DNA of 34,693 nucleotides. It comes from Actinobacteria bacterium OK074 (GTDB lineage: Bacteria > Actinomycetota > Actinomycetes > Streptomycetales > Streptomycetaceae). This document shows, one piece after another, positions 13,428 to 22,932 of the stretch (within the stretch, counting starts at the first letter, position 1; each line of letters begins with the position of its first letter). Where the stretch lies: NCBI GenBank assembly GCA_001298575.1, contig LJCV01000001.1, forward strand, positions 1-34,693, read 5' to 3'. The position numbers were made by a program, and so were the translations under genes. The notes under the pieces were generated by a model. It worked only from the letters and a program-made list of their open reading frames with translations. It did no database searches and was not told the origin of the DNA.

Positions 13428-14150
13428 TCAGTTCCCGTCCGTTGTGCCGAGTGCCGTCATGTTCCGTTCGGCATGGGGGTCTTGAGCAGGGGCGAGGTCG
13501 GGGAAGGCCCGGATGAGGGGCTCGATGTCGGGTGGTACGGCGCGTCCGGCGGCGGCCCGTTCGCGGGCGAAGTCGGCAAGCATCCGGGCCAGTTCGCGGT
13601 CCGCGCGGACGTCCAGCCCGTGCACCCGGTCGAGGGGGATCTCGTAGAAGACGCACTTGAGTACGGCCTGCCGGTACTCGGTGTCCGGGAGGCGGGCGGC
13701 CGCGTACGGGCCGAGGGCGGCCGTGATGAGGGTGGTGTCGTTGCCGCGCAGGGTCTCGCGGACGAGCGGGAGTGCGAGGTCCCCGAGTTCGCCCGCGGCC
13801 CCGGGGGTGCCGGGGTCCAGCAGTGGCAACGCGCGTAGGACGGCCCGCTGTTCGGCCGGGTCGCCGTGCCGGTGCAGTCGGGTCAGCGTGTCGGCGAGCG
13901 CCGGGCCGCGCAGCGGCAGGGCGGTGACCAGGACGGCGCGGGCGGCTTCGTCGACGCTCCAGTGGGCGGTCAGGCCGGTGTCGCCGCAGCGTCTTCGGAC
14001 GCCGGGGAAGAGTCCGTGGATCGCGGCGGGATCGGCCGCGACCCGGGCGGTCGCCGTGTCGAGCCAGGCACGGGTCGCCGGCTCCAGCACGGCCGGGAGC
14101 AAGGCACGGGGGTCCTCGGGTGGTTGAAGGGTGGGACCGGGAACAGCCAT
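13428..14150 (-). CDS. eboA: EboA-domain protein
   Basis: 240 mostly helical residues. Seen: RAWLDTA near the start, HRHGDPAEQRAVLRALPLL in the middle, and YRQAVLKCVFYEIPLDRVHGLD towards the C-terminus, the pattern I associate with EboA. I chose ATG 14150 because AGGAGG lies ten bases ahead of it; a GTG at 14192 would add 14 residues. It is followed within two bases by EboB. The biochemical role is unknown. The helical-repeat appearance suggests a scaffold or binding protein, which is inference. Confidence 0.82.
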   Translation of the reverse strand: MAVPGPTLQPPEDPRALLPAVLEPATRAWLDTATARVAADPAAIHGLFPGVRRRCGDTGLTAHWSVDEAARAVLVTALPLRGPALADTLTRLHRHGDPAEQRAVLRALPLLDPGTPGAAGELGDLALPLVRETLRGNDTTLITAALGPYAAARLPDTEYRQAVLKCVFYEIPLDRVHGLDVRADRELARMLADFARERAAAGRAVPPDIEPLIRAFPDLAPAQDPHAERNMTALGTTDGN

Positions 14151-14253
14151 GGGGCAGCTGCCTCCTGTCGGATCGGCGCAGCAAGAAGCCACGCGGGGAG
14201 GGGAGTTGAGAGGTGAAGGGGGTGCGGCGGAGGGAGGAGACGCGGCGGTGCGC

Positions 14254-15096
14254 CTACGCCGCCGTACGCAGGAACTCGATCGAGCGGCGGGCGACGTCGG
14301 GGGCGTCGAGCGCGCCGCCCTGGATCTCGACGGAGACCAGACCGGTGTGCCCGAGGTCGCGCAGCGCGGTCAGCACGGGCGGGAAGTCGATCTCGCCCGC
14401 GCCGAATTCGAGGTGCTGGTGGACACCGCGCCTCATGTCCTCGATCTGCACGGTGCGCAGCAGCGGTGCGGCGAGCTGGACGCAGTCGAGCAACGGTTGC
14501 TCGTCGACGCAGTGCGCGTGCCCGATGTCCAGGGTGATGCCGAACAGCTCGTGCCCGCCGACCCGTTCGGCCAGTTCCGTGCAGCGCCGCACGGTGTCGA
14601 CGAACATGTACGGCTCCGGTTCGAAGGCGAGCGCGACGCCGTACTCCTCGGCCGTCTCCAGAATCGTTTCGATACCGGTTGCGAGAAGTTTCCAGGCGTC
14701 CGGTTCCGGCAGTCCGGCCGGTGCGGGGCCGCTGCACAGCTGGACGGAGGGCGCTCCGAGGTCGGCCGCGATGCGCAGGGCCCGGCGCAGCAGGTCGATC
14801 CGGCGTCCGGCGTCGTCCGACATCAGCGTCGGAAGGTGTTTGCCCCGGGGGTCGAGGAAATAGGGGGCACCGGTTTCGACGACGATGTCGAGCCCGAGCC
14901 GGGCGAGTTGACGGGCGAGCGCGGACACACGCCGGGGCAGGTCGTCGGCGTACGGGTCGAGGTGGCCGTGGTCGAGGGTGAGGGCCACGCCGTCGTAGCC
15001 GAGGTCGGCGAGGACGAGGAGGACGTCGGACAGCCGGTGGTGGGTGAAGCCGTTGGTGCCGTAACCGAACTTGAGAGGGAGGGGGGAAGGTCTCAT
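14254..15096 (-). CDS. Sugar phosphate isomerase/epimerase-like TIM barrel protein
   Basis: 280 residues of the AP-endonuclease-2-like TIM barrel family. Metal ligands expected for this fold are present: Glu in FEPEP, Asp and His in TLDIGHAH, His in VHQHLEF, and Glu in VSVEIQG. The stretch GAGEIDFPPVLTALRDLG is typical of the C-terminal barrel strand. It lies between EboC (40-base gap) and EboA (about 100-base purine-rich gap with nothing recognisable in it). It shares the fold with EboE but is a separate gene and much shorter. The substrate is unknown; a polyol, ketose or cyclitol would be usual. Confidence 0.87.
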   Translation of the reverse strand: MRPSPLPLKFGYGTNGFTHHRLSDVLLVLADLGYDGVALTLDHGHLDPYADDLPRRVSALARQLARLGLDIVVETGAPYFLDPRGKHLPTLMSDDAGRRIDLLRRALRIAADLGAPSVQLCSGPAPAGLPEPDAWKLLATGIETILETAEEYGVALAFEPEPYMFVDTVRRCTELAERVGGHELFGITLDIGHAHCVDEQPLLDCVQLAAPLLRTVQIEDMRRGVHQHLEFGAGEIDFPPVLTALRDLGHTGLVSVEIQGGALDAPDVARRSIEFLRTAA

Positions 15097-15135
15097 AGGC
15101 GGTACAGGTTCCTCACACAGAGGTCGGGCGGGGGT

Positions 15136-16125
15136 TCAGGTGGGTGAGACGCGTCGGGCCAGCCGCCGGGCCAGGGGGTGGAAGAGCCCGAGCGCCGTGG
15201 CGGCGGCCGGGGCCCCGCCCCGTGCGGTCAGCGCCGCCTGAAGGGGCATCAGCCCGAGGATCCCGGCGCCCACGGCCTGCCGTACGTTGCGGGCCGAGGG
15301 CTCCCGCGCGGCCCGGACCTGGGCCGTGCCGTAGGTGCCGAGGTAGGCGAGGGCGCCGGCGGCGGTGAGACCGGTGCGCAGTGCGGCGCGCTTCGGGGAG
15401 ACGGCGGCTTCCCTGGCGGGCAGGACCGCGGTGGGCAGGGCCGTGGCGAGCGCTGTCGCCGTGGAGGCGACGAGGGTGGTGGCCGGCACGCGCGCGGGGG
15501 CGCCCGAGATCTCGTGCCGGCTCAGGGTCATCAGGGTGTAGGTGTGGGCACCGATCAGTGCGGCGGGAACAATACTTCGAAGAAACGATTCTGCCGAGGT
15601 GTCACGTCGGACGGTGCCGCACCGCGCACCGGCTCCGGCGGCCACGCCGCCCGACAGGACGTTCAGGGCACGGGCACCGGCCATGGCCACGGCCCCCGCC
15701 GGGGTGGACTTGAGTTTCAGGTCGTACGCCCAGACCAGACCCGTCAGGGGCAGCGCGGTCGCGAGCCCCCGGCGGCCGCCCGCGGCGGCGGCGAGTCCGA
15801 GACCCGCCGCGGTCAGCGCGCCCGCGACCGCGAGCGCGGTACGGCGGGGCACGCGACCGGAGGGAACCGGCCGTTCGGGACGCTCCACGGAGTCGACGGC
15901 GCTGTCGGCGTAGTCGTTGAGAGCCATGCCGGCCCAGTAGAGGCAGACGGACGACCCGGCCGTCGCCAGGACGCGGGCGCCGTAGGGATGTCCCACCGCG
16001 GCCGCGCCCGCGATCACGTCACCCGGGACACTCAACGCGGCCGGGGCCCTGACGAGTTGGACGAGGTCGGCGAGGCGCAGCGCGGACGGGCCCCTTACAC
16101 GGGAAATCGCTTTCCGGTCTTTCAT
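15136..16125 (-). CDS. eboC: EboC, UbiA-like membrane prenyltransferase family protein
   Basis: 329 residues, polytopic, of the UbiA superfamily. The first Asp-rich motif reads NDYADSAVD and is followed by VERPERPVPSGR, which fits the EboC group; the second is weak (YDLKLKST). About eight hydrophobic segments can be picked out, so it is an inner-membrane protein. A short less GC-rich patch (RRDTSAESFLRSI) breaks the middle. It is the first gene of the operon running to 8202. The start at ATG 16125 has no clear ribosome site. The 164 bases upstream hold a CACAGCTGTG palindrome (16154-16163) but no promoter that I would defend. It may anchor the pathway at the membrane by prenylating or binding its substrate. 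Confidence 0.85.
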   Translation of the reverse strand: MKDRKAISRVRGPSALRLADLVQLVRAPAALSVPGDVIAGAAAVGHPYGARVLATAGSSVCLYWAGMALNDYADSAVDSVERPERPVPSGRVPRRTALAVAGALTAAGLGLAAAAGGRRGLATALPLTGLVWAYDLKLKSTPAGAVAMAGARALNVLSGGVAAGAGARCGTVRRDTSAESFLRSIVPAALIGAHTYTLMTLSRHEISGAPARVPATTLVASTATALATALPTAVLPAREAAVSPKRAALRTGLTAAGALAYLGTYGTAQVRAAREPSARNVRQAVGAGILGLMPLQAALTARGGAPAAATALGLFHPLARRLARRVSPT

Positions 16126-16289
16126 GGCCGCACCATATACACGGAATGTGAGCCACAGCTGTGATTACTCCGGGTAGCAAAAGTGACATGAACGACACAA
16201 GTTTTCCACATGCCAACGCAACCGAATCTCCAACATGCCGCAAAGTCGGGTCACTTGAGCGGACCCGACCGTGGCCGGAGCGGACGGGC

Positions 16290-17702
16290 TCAGGGTTGCT
16301 GCCGCAACCGCCGCCACACGGCCTTCGCCGCGTTGTGCCCCGACATGCCGTGCACGCCGGGGCCCGGCGGGGTCGCCGAGGAGCAGATGAAGACGGCCGG
16401 ATGCGGGGTGCTGTACGGGAACAGGGACAGTTTCGGCCGCAGCATCAGCTGGAGACCGCTCGCGGCGCCGCAGGCGATGTCGCCGCCGACGTAGTTGGCG
16501 TTGCGGACCGCCAGTTGGGGCGGGCCCGCGGTGGCGCGGGCGAGCACGCGGTCGCCGAACCCCGGGGCGAATCGCTCCAGTTGACGCTCTATCGCCTCGG
16601 TGAGGTCGCCGGTCCAGCCGTTCGGCACATGCCCGTAGACCCAGAAGACGTGCTTGCCCTCGGGTGCCCGGGACGGGTCGGCGACGCTGGGCTGCACGGC
16701 GATCAGGAACGGCACGTCGGGTGCCCGCCCCTGGCGCGAGGCCGCGGTCAGGGCGGTGGCGATGTCGCCCCGGGTCGGGCCGATCTGCACGGTTCCGGCG
16801 CGGCGGGCCTCCTGCGCCCGCCACGGCGCGGGTCCGTCGAGCGCGTAGTCGACCTTGAACACGCTCGCGCCGTAACGGTAGTTGTCGTAGTAGCCGCCGA
16901 AGCCCGCGATCCGGGCGAGCGCGGTGGGCGAGGTGTCGAAGACGTACGCGCGCGCGGGCGGCAGGTCGTCGAGGCGCTTGACCTCGTAGTCGGTGTGGAT
17001 CTCGCCACCGAGGTCCTTCAGGTACGCGGCCAGGGCGTCCGAGATGGACTGCGAGCCGCCGCGGGCGACGGGCCACCCGCGCGCGTGTGCGGCGAGCGCG
17101 AAGACCAGGCCGACGGCTCCGGTGGCGAGGCCGCCGAGCGGGGCGATGACATGGGCGACGAGCCCGGCGAACAGGGCCTTGGCCTTCTCGTCGCGGAAGC
17201 GGCGCATCAGCCAGGTCGACGGGGGCAGGCCGACGAGACCGAAGCGGGCGAGGGTGACCGGGTCACGGGGCAGCGCGGTCAGCGGCAGGGACATGAAGTC
17301 GTGGGCCAGCGTGTCCCACCGGGGCAGGAACGGTTCGACCAGCCTGCGGTACGCGCCCGCGTCGCGCGGCCCGAAGGACGCGGCGGTCTCGGCCACCGAA
17401 CGCGACAGCACCGCGGCGCTGCCGTCCGGGAACGGGTGCGCCATGGGCAGGTCGGCGTGCAGCCACTCCAGGCCGTACCGGTCCAGGGGCATCGCCCGGA
17501 ACGCGGGTGAGTTGATGCCGAGGGGGTGGGCGGCGGAGCACGGGTCGTGCCGGAAGCCGGGGAGGGTCAGCTCCTCGGTGCGCGCTCCCCCGCCGACGGT
17601 GCCCTGTGCCTCGAACACGGCCACGGAGAGGCCGCGGCGGGCCAGTTCGACGGCGGCCGTCAGTCCGTTCGGCCCCGCTCCCACCACGACCGCATCGAAC
17701 AT
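16290..17702 (-). CDS. FAD-dependent oxidoreductase, phytoene-dehydrogenase (PYROXD2)-like
   Basis: 470 residues. The N-terminal FAD-binding motif VVGAGPNGL is followed by the Glu in [14 protein letters not shown], and the C-terminal part has [22 protein letters not shown], both as in CrtI/PYROXD2-type flavoproteins. No carotenoid genes are nearby. ATG 17702 with GAAGG eight bases ahead is chosen; a GTG at 17711 is an alternative. It is separated from EboC by 164 bases, so it may be a separate transcription unit or the head of the ebo operon. It could desaturate or oxidise a lipid-like substrate; the real substrate is unknown. Confidence 0.87.
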   Translation of the reverse strand: MFDAVVVGAGPNGLTAAVELARRGLSVAVFEAQGTVGGGARTEELTLPGFRHDPCSAAHPLGINSPAFRAMPLDRYGLEWLHADLPMAHPFPDGSAAVLSRSVAETAASFGPRDAGAYRRLVEPFLPRWDTLAHDFMSLPLTALPRDPVTLARFGLVGLPPSTWLMRRFRDEKAKALFAGLVAHVIAPLGGLATGAVGLVFALAAHARGWPVARGGSQSISDALAAYLKDLGGEIHTDYEVKRLDDLPPARAYVFDTSPTALARIAGFGGYYDNYRYGASVFKVDYALDGPAPWRAQEARRAGTVQIGPTRGDIATALTAASRQGRAPDVPFLIAVQPSVADPSRAPEGKHVFWVYGHVPNGWTGDLTEAIERQLERFAPGFGDRVLARATAGPPQLAVRNANYVGGDIACGAASGLQLMLRPKLSLFPYSTPHPAVFICSSATPPGPGVHGMSGHNAAKAVWRRLRQQP

Positions 17703-17852
17703 GGACGGCACCTTCGGACCCCTTCGTCTGCCGATCGTCTGCCGATGGCCTGCTGCGCTCCAGGATATGCCGGAGGCCCGACATGCCCGGGCCCGGGGGC
17801 CGGTGGGCGGACGGCGTCCGGTGCCCGCCCCCGGCCTTCCCGCCCCGGCCTC

Positions 17853-18713
17853 TCAGTCGTCTTCCGCCCCCGCCCCGCCCGCCAGCAGTCCGGCTATGCG
17901 GCGGGCCGTGGCCGCGTCGCGCGCGGTGGTGAACGGCAGGACGTTGCCGCCCCGGATGCGGAAGGGGTGCCCCGCCCGGGTCAGGTGGGCGCCGCCCGCC
18001 TCCTCCACCAGGAGGAGGCCCGCCGCGTGGTCCCAGGCGGCCTCCCAGGAGAACGCCGTGGCGTCCAACTCACCCCGGGCCACGGCGAGATACTCCATGC
18101 CGGCCGAGCCGCAGGGACGCGGGGCGACGCCGTCCGTGCGCAGGCCGAGCAGGGCGTGCTTCTGCTCGGGCGTGGTGTAGTCCGGGTGGGAGGTGGCCAC
18201 CCGCAGGTCGCGGCCGGGTTCGGGCGAGCCCGCGCGCAGGGGTGCGCCGTCGAGGAACGCGCCCCGGCCCCGTACCGCCGTGGCCAGCAGGCCACGGGCG
18301 GGGGCGTACGTCCAGGAGGCCCGGAGCACGCCGTCCTGGACGAGGGCGACCAGGGTGCAGAAGCCGGGTTCGCCGCGGACGAACTGGCGGGTGCCGTCGA
18401 CCGGGTCGACGATCCAGACCGGGGCGTCGCCCTGGATCGCCGCGTAGCTCGCCGGGTCGGCGTGCACGGCCTCCTCGCCGACGACGACCGAGCCGGGCAG
18501 CAGCTGGGGCAGCGTCTTGGTCAGGTACGCCTCGGCCAGCCGGTCGGCGTCCGTGACCAGGTCGTGCGGGCCGCTCTTCTGGTCGATCTCGGCCTCGGTG
18601 AGGCGGCGGAAGCGCGGCATGATCTCGGTGGCGGCCGCCGTGCGGACCGCCTCTTCCACGTCGGACGCGTGCCGGTCGAGAAACTCGTCGATGGTTTCGA
18701 TGTCTTCGATCAT
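17853..18713 (-). CDS. Inositol monophosphatase family protein
   Basis: 286 residues with all signature elements of the Mg-dependent, Li-sensitive phosphatase family: VVGEEA, the metal site IVDPVDGT, and WDHAAG towards the C-terminus. It would dephosphorylate inositol-1-phosphate or another small phosphomonoester such as histidinol phosphate; the sequence does not decide. The start is ATG 18713, with a rather close GGAG. It lies 140 bases downstream of the damaged gamma-glutamyltransferase gene and 150 bases upstream of the flavoprotein gene. A longer open frame covering part of the preceding gene is a shadow. Confidence 0.9.
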   Translation of the reverse strand: MIEDIETIDEFLDRHASDVEEAVRTAAATEIMPRFRRLTEAEIDQKSGPHDLVTDADRLAEAYLTKTLPQLLPGSVVVGEEAVHADPASYAAIQGDAPVWIVDPVDGTRQFVRGEPGFCTLVALVQDGVLRASWTYAPARGLLATAVRGRGAFLDGAPLRAGSPEPGRDLRVATSHPDYTTPEQKHALLGLRTDGVAPRPCGSAGMEYLAVARGELDATAFSWEAAWDHAAGLLLVEEAGGAHLTRAGHPFRIRGGNVLPFTTARDAATARRIAGLLAGGAGAEDD

Positions 18714-18852
18714 GGCTCCATGACAGCACGAGCCACTGACAATCCCCACCCGGCCGGTGTACTCCGGGCGGAATCGCCATGAAGTCCTGGGGGCCGGGCC
18801 CGCGGTGGGTTCGGCCGGGTTGGCCTTCGGTCCGGCGGGTCCGGCCCCCGGT

Positions 18853-20713
18853 TCAGCGGCCCACCGCGTACCCCTGCATCCCCCGCGGGTTCGCCGCGGC
18901 CGACAGGATGCCCGTCTCCGGGTCGCGGGCCACCGCGCACAGTCGCCCCTCGGACCAGGCGTCGCCGACCTCGACGTCGTGGCCGCGGCGGCGCAGTTCC
19001 TCGACGACCGCGGGGTCGGTCCGGGACTCGACGGTGACGCTGCCGGGACGCGTCGCGCGCGGGTAGAAGGAGCCGGGGAAGCTGTCGTTGTGCCAGTTCG
19101 GGGCGTCGATGGCGCCCTGGAGGTCGAGGCCGCCGCGGACCCGTGCGCCCAGGGCCACCGTAAGGAAGAAGTGCGTCTGCCACTGGTCCTGCTGGTCGCC
19201 CCCGGGCGTGCCGAACGCGAGCACCGGCACCCCGTCGCGCAGCGCGAGCGACGGGGCCAGGGTGGTGCGCGGGCGGCGCCCCGGGGTGAGCGAGCTGGGC
19301 AGTCCCTCGTCGAGCCAGGCCATCTGGAGCCGGGTGCCGAGCGGGAAGCCGAGCTCGGGCACCACCGGGTTGGACTGGAGCCAGCCGCCACTGGGCGTGG
19401 CCGCGATCATGTTGCCCCAGCGGTCGACGACGTCGAGGTGGCAGGTGTCGCCCCGGGTGGCGCCGTCCGCGAGGACCTCCGGTTCGCCCGGCACCGAGGG
19501 GCGCGGGCCCCTGGCGACGGTGGGCTCGCCGACGCCCAGCACGTTGAACCCACCCTCGGCCGCGCCCCCGGTCCCGCCCCCGACCCCGGTGCCGTCCGTG
19601 GCCGGCACGCGCGCGCGGGCGCTCAGCCGCGGGACGCGCCCGCCCGGCGCACCGGGGCGCAGCTCGTAGGACGCCCGGTCGCCGATCAGGGCGCGCCGCT
19701 CGGCGTTGTACGCGTCGGACAGCAGCTCGGCGAGCGGCACCTCGGCGGCGTCGCCGTACCACGCCTCGCGGTCGGCCATGGCGAGCTTGCAGCCCTCGAT
19801 CAGCAGGTGCACGTAGTCGGCGGAACCGTGGGCCGGCAACTCGGGCGGCAGCAGGGCGAGTTGCTGCAACAGGACCGGGCCCTGACTCCAGGGGCCCGGC
19901 TTGCACACCGTCCAGCCGTTCCAGTCGTACGTCGCCGGGGCCTCGTAGGACGCGGACCAGGAGGCCAGGTCGGCGGCGGTGAGGGTGCCCTCGTGGCGGC
20001 GTCCGCTGGTGTCCATGGTGGGCCGCCCGGACTGCCGTACGAGGGCCTCGGCGATGAAGCCGGAGCGCCACACCGCGCGCGCCGCTTCGATCTGGGCCTC
20101 GCGGCCGGCCGTGCCGGAGACCTCGGCCAGCAGCCGCTTCCAGGTCGCGGCCAGGGCGGGGTTGCGGAAGAGGCGTCCCACGCGCGGGGCCTCGCCGCCG
20201 GGCAGGTACACGTCCGCCGAGGAGGTCCACTCCGTCTCGAACAGCTGCCGTACGGATTCGACGGTCTCGCCGACGCGCTCCACGGGCGCGTGGCCGTGTT
20301 CGGCGTATCCGACGGCATATTTAAGGACGTCGGCAAGAGTCTTGGTGCCGTGGTCGCGCAGCAGGAGCATCCAGGCGTCGAACGCGCCCGGCACGGCGGC
20401 GGCGAGCGGTCCCGTACCGGGGACGAGATCCAGCCCGAGGCCCTTGTAGTGGGCGATCGTGGCCCCGGCGGGCGCGCCGCCCTGCCCGCACAGCACCCGC
20501 GCCTCGCCGCCCGCCGGGGCGAGGATCATGGGCACCTCGCCCGCGGGCCCGTTGAGGTGCGGCTCGAACGTGCAGGACGAACGCGGCGGCCACGGCGGCG
20601 TCGTACGCGTTGCCGTCGTCCTCCAGGACGGCCATCGCGGACTGGGAGGCGAGCCAGTGCGTGGAGGACACCATGCCGAAGGTGCCCTGAAGGGTGGGGC
20701 GCGTGGTGAACAT
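18853..20713 (-). pseudogene. Gamma-glutamyltransferase, frameshifted near the N-terminus
   Basis: The body is a gamma-glutamyltransferase family protein. The autoprocessing and catalytic Thr is in GDTCHLDVVD, and EPHLNGPAGEVPMI and the C-terminal small subunit are intact. The natural start at ATG 20713 gives a normal N-terminus (GTFGMVSSTHWLASQ, then GNAYDAAVAAAFVLHV) but leaves the frame at about 20563-20572; the sequence then continues as EPHLNGP in another frame. Family members read AAAFVLHVVEPHLNGPGG or similar, so a loss of two bases or gain of one has occurred. The gene is either a recent pseudogene or carries a sequencing error. The downstream frame alone has no start that would restore the ~50 lost residues. 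If functional, it would cleave gamma-glutamyl bonds, usually outside the cell; I see no signal peptide. Confidence 0.85.
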
Positions 20714-20734
20714 ACGAGCAGGTTATCGACTGTG

Positions 20735-20836
20735 CCGTTTACCGGTGGCCCGTGTTCCGGTTGCCTATGTTCCGGTTGCCTGTGTTCCGGCGTCCGGCTT
20801 TCCGGCCTTCTGCGTTCCGGCGTTCTGCGTTCCGGC
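20735..20836. repeat. 15-bp minisatellite spanning the dioxygenase stop codon
   Basis: About 6.8 units of 15 bases, of the type GCCGGAACGCAGAAC on the minus strand. The first four units encode [15 protein letters not shown] and AGTQA at the C-terminus of the dioxygenase. In the fifth unit CAG has become TAG, the stop codon (20767-20765). Two further units follow in the same phase. Confidence 0.9.
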
Positions 20837-21868
20837 CGGTGCCAGGACGATGTCGAAGCGGACCCTCGACCAAGTGCCGTTGACCGCACGGCCGTCGGGC
20901 GTCGCCGCGCCGGCCGGCTGCCGGTCGAAGTCCTTCACCAGCGACTCCTTCACCCCGAACACGGCGTCGGAGCCGAGGAGTTCGTCGCCCCGCACGAAGA
21001 TGTGGGTGACCAGCGTGCGGCGGCCCGGATGGCTCACCATGAAGTGCAGATGGGAGGCGCGCATCGGCGAACGGCCCACCGCGTGCAGCAGCTCCCCCAC
21101 GGGTCCGTCGTGCGGAATGGGGTACGGCGTCGGCGTGACCGCCCAGAAGCGGTAGCGCCCCTCCGCGTCGGTGTGCAGGTGCCCGCGCGCCGCGGTGCGC
21201 CCGTCGTCGTACTGCACGTCGTAGAAACCGTCTTCGTCGGCTTCCCAGACCTCGATCCGGGCGCCCGCGAGCGGCTTGCCGTCGGTGCCGGTGACCGTGC
21301 CCTCGACCCAGCACGGCTCGCCCGCCGCGCCGCCCGCGATGTCGCCGCCGAGCGGGGTCTCGGGTGCCCCCTCGACGAAGAACGGCCCGAAGACGGTGGC
21401 CTCGGTGGCGTCGCCGTACGCCGCGTTGTTGACGGCGATGGTCTGCATGGAGGCGCCGAGGACGTCGGAGAGGAGGATGAACTCCTGGCGTCGGTCGTCG
21501 GTGATGTGGCCGCAGCGGGTGAGGAAGTCGACGGCCCGGCGCCATTCGTCCTCGGTGGGGCGGACCTCACGGAGGTAGGCGTGCAGGTGCTCCACCAGGC
21601 CGGTCATGAGCTGCCGCAGCCGTGGATCGGCGCAGGAGTCGAAGGAGCGCACGACCTGTTCGGTCAACTCCGCCTCCCTGGCCCGCTGTTCGGGATCCAC
21701 GACCGGTCCGGCGGGGGCCCTGCCGACCGCGCCTTCCGTCACGGAAGCGGCTGCGTAACCGGTTACGGAATCAGTTACGGAATCAGTTACGGAATCGGTT
21801 TCCGACGACGGCGGCTGCGATTGCGGCCGTGATTGCGATTGCGGCTGTGACCGCGACGGCGCTGTCAT
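20765..21868 (-). CDS. Intradiol ring-cleavage dioxygenase, probably hydroxyquinol 1,2-dioxygenase
   Basis: 367 residues of the non-heme Fe(III) intradiol dioxygenases, which open hydroxyquinol to maleylacetate. The iron ligands can be placed: Tyr in DGFYDVQ, Tyr in TPYPIP, and two His in SHLHFMV. The N-terminal helical dimerisation domain (LTEQVVRSF to [12 protein letters not shown]) is present. The N-terminus carries a low-complexity tail with three DSVT repeats and two SxPQSQ repeats, and the C-terminus has AGTQ repeats; both are outside the family core. Its start overlaps the stop of the maleylacetate reductase gene (ATGA), so both are made together. The paired reductase favours hydroxyquinol over catechol. 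No upstream hydroxylase is seen. Confidence 0.9.
   Translation of the reverse strand: MTAPSRSQPQSQSRPQSQPPSSETDSVTDSVTDSVTGYAAASVTEGAVGRAPAGPVVDPEQRAREAELTEQVVRSFDSCADPRLRQLMTGLVEHLHAYLREVRPTEDEWRRAVDFLTRCGHITDDRRQEFILLSDVLGASMQTIAVNNAAYGDATEATVFGPFFVEGAPETPLGGDIAGGAAGEPCWVEGTVTGTDGKPLAGARIEVWEADEDGFYDVQYDDGRTAARGHLHTDAEGRYRFWAVTPTPYPIPHDGPVGELLHAVGRSPMRASHLHFMVSHPGRRTLVTHIFVRGDELLGSDAVFGVKESLVKDFDRQPAGAATPDGRAVNGTWSRVRFDIVLAPAGTQNAGTQKAGKPDAGTQATGT
21761..21796. repeat. Three tandem 12-bp units in the dioxygenase N-terminus
   Basis: Three tandem copies of GATTCCGTAACT (minus strand, last base C in the third copy) encode DSVT three times at residues 25-36. The rest of the extension is polar and likely disordered. 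Confidence 0.9.
21815..21850. repeat. Two tandem 18-bp units in the dioxygenase N-terminus
   Basis: Two 18-base direct repeats encode SQPQSQ and SRPQSQ at residues 7-18, differing at two positions. They sit next to the DSVT repeats and outside the catalytic domain. Confidence 0.85.
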
Positions 21869-22920
21869 GGGGACACGTCTCCTTCCCAGGCCGCACGCAG
21901 CAGTGCGGTGAGGCGTTCGGGGGTGAGGGGGGCGGGGTTGTTCGCGGGAGTGACGGCCAGGATCGCCGGGACCGCGCGGGCGATGCCGTCCTCGGGCATG
22001 CCGTAGTCCTTGAGGGCGGTCGGCGCGTCGAGACGGGTGCGCAGTGCGGCCAGGCCCTCGGTCGCGGTGGGCGCGGCGAGGGCGGTCGCGATCCGGTGCT
22101 CCGCCTCGGGGGCGTACGGGGCGTTGAGCGCCAGGACGTGCGGGAGGACGACCGCGTGGGTCTGTGCGTGCGGCAGGTCGAACATCCCGCCGAGAACGTG
22201 ACAGATCTTGTGGTGCAGACCGGAACCGGCCGAGGCGAACGCGACGGCCGCCAGATAGGCGCCGTAGAGGGTCTGTTCGTGGCCCTCACGCCCGTCCGGA
22301 GTGGTCCTGACGGCCGGAAGTCCCCTGCCGAGCCCGCGGATCGCCTCCTCGGCCAGGGCGCGGTCGATGGGGTCGGCGCGCGGGCCCCACATCGCGTCGA
22401 CGCAGTGCGCGAGGGCGTTGAGGCCGCTGGCCACGGACAGTTCGACCGGCAGCGTGCGCAGGAGTGCGGCGTCGTAGACGATGGCGCGCGGCAGCACCCG
22501 GGCGTCGACGCCGGTCGTCTTGGCCGTTCCCTCGGTGAGTCCCCAGACGTTCGTGGCCTCCGAGCCCGCGTAGGTCGTCGGTACGGCGACGACCGGCAGG
22601 CCGGTGGTGAGCGCGACCGCCTTCGCCAGGCCGGTGGCGGAGCCGCCGCCGACGGACACCAGGGCGTCCGCGCGGGACGTCTTCGCGGCCTCGCGCGCCC
22701 GGTCGGCCACCTCGACGGGGACGTGCCTGACGACCTCGTCGTGGACGTGCGCCACGGGCAGTCGGCCGGTGAGAGTGGCGGCGAGGGCGGCCGACGACGG
22801 CGCGGCGACGACCATGACGCGTCCGGCGCCGAGCCGGGCGACCTCGTCGACGATCGCGCGCGCCGCGTCGTCCGGGGCGAAGACGACCCGTTGCGGCAGG
22901 GTCTCGTGGGCGAATCTCAT
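21865..22920 (-). CDS. Maleylacetate reductase (iron-containing alcohol dehydrogenase family)
   Basis: 351 residues from ATG 22920 ([14 protein letters not shown]), the usual length for maleylacetate reductases. It would reduce maleylacetate with NAD(P)H to 3-oxoadipate, downstream of the coupled dioxygenase. Seen: [12 protein letters not shown] for nucleotide binding, [10 protein letters not shown], and the metal-site region with [11 protein letters not shown] and [12 protein letters not shown]. An ATG twelve bases upstream (22932) lies directly against the AAAGGG ribosome site, so the later start is preferred. The open frame runs further upstream through a 12-bp repeat encoding Lys-Glu-Arg-rich residues; an N-terminal extension of about 50 residues cannot be fully excluded. 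Confidence 0.92.
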   Translation of the reverse strand: MRFAHETLPQRVVFAPDDAARAIVDEVARLGAGRVMVVAAPSSAALAATLTGRLPVAHVHDEVVRHVPVEVADRAREAAKTSRADALVSVGGGSATGLAKAVALTTGLPVVAVPTTYAGSEATNVWGLTEGTAKTTGVDARVLPRAIVYDAALLRTLPVELSVASGLNALAHCVDAMWGPRADPIDRALAEEAIRGLGRGLPAVRTTPDGREGHEQTLYGAYLAAVAFASAGSGLHHKICHVLGGMFDLPHAQTHAVVLPHVLALNAPYAPEAEHRIATALAAPTATEGLAALRTRLDAPTALKDYGMPEDGIARAVPAILAVTPANNPAPLTPERLTALLRAAWEGDVSP

Positions 22921-22932
22921 GCCGTTCTTCAT

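Noticed and set aside
16019..16243. Small 74-codon minus-strand gene upstream of eboC
   Set aside because: It overlaps the eboC start, lacks a clear ribosome site and has no recognisable domain.
20563..20572. Programmed ribosomal frameshift in the gamma-glutamyltransferase gene
   Set aside because: No slippery heptamer or downstream structure is obvious, and the family does not use frameshifting; mutation or read error is simpler.
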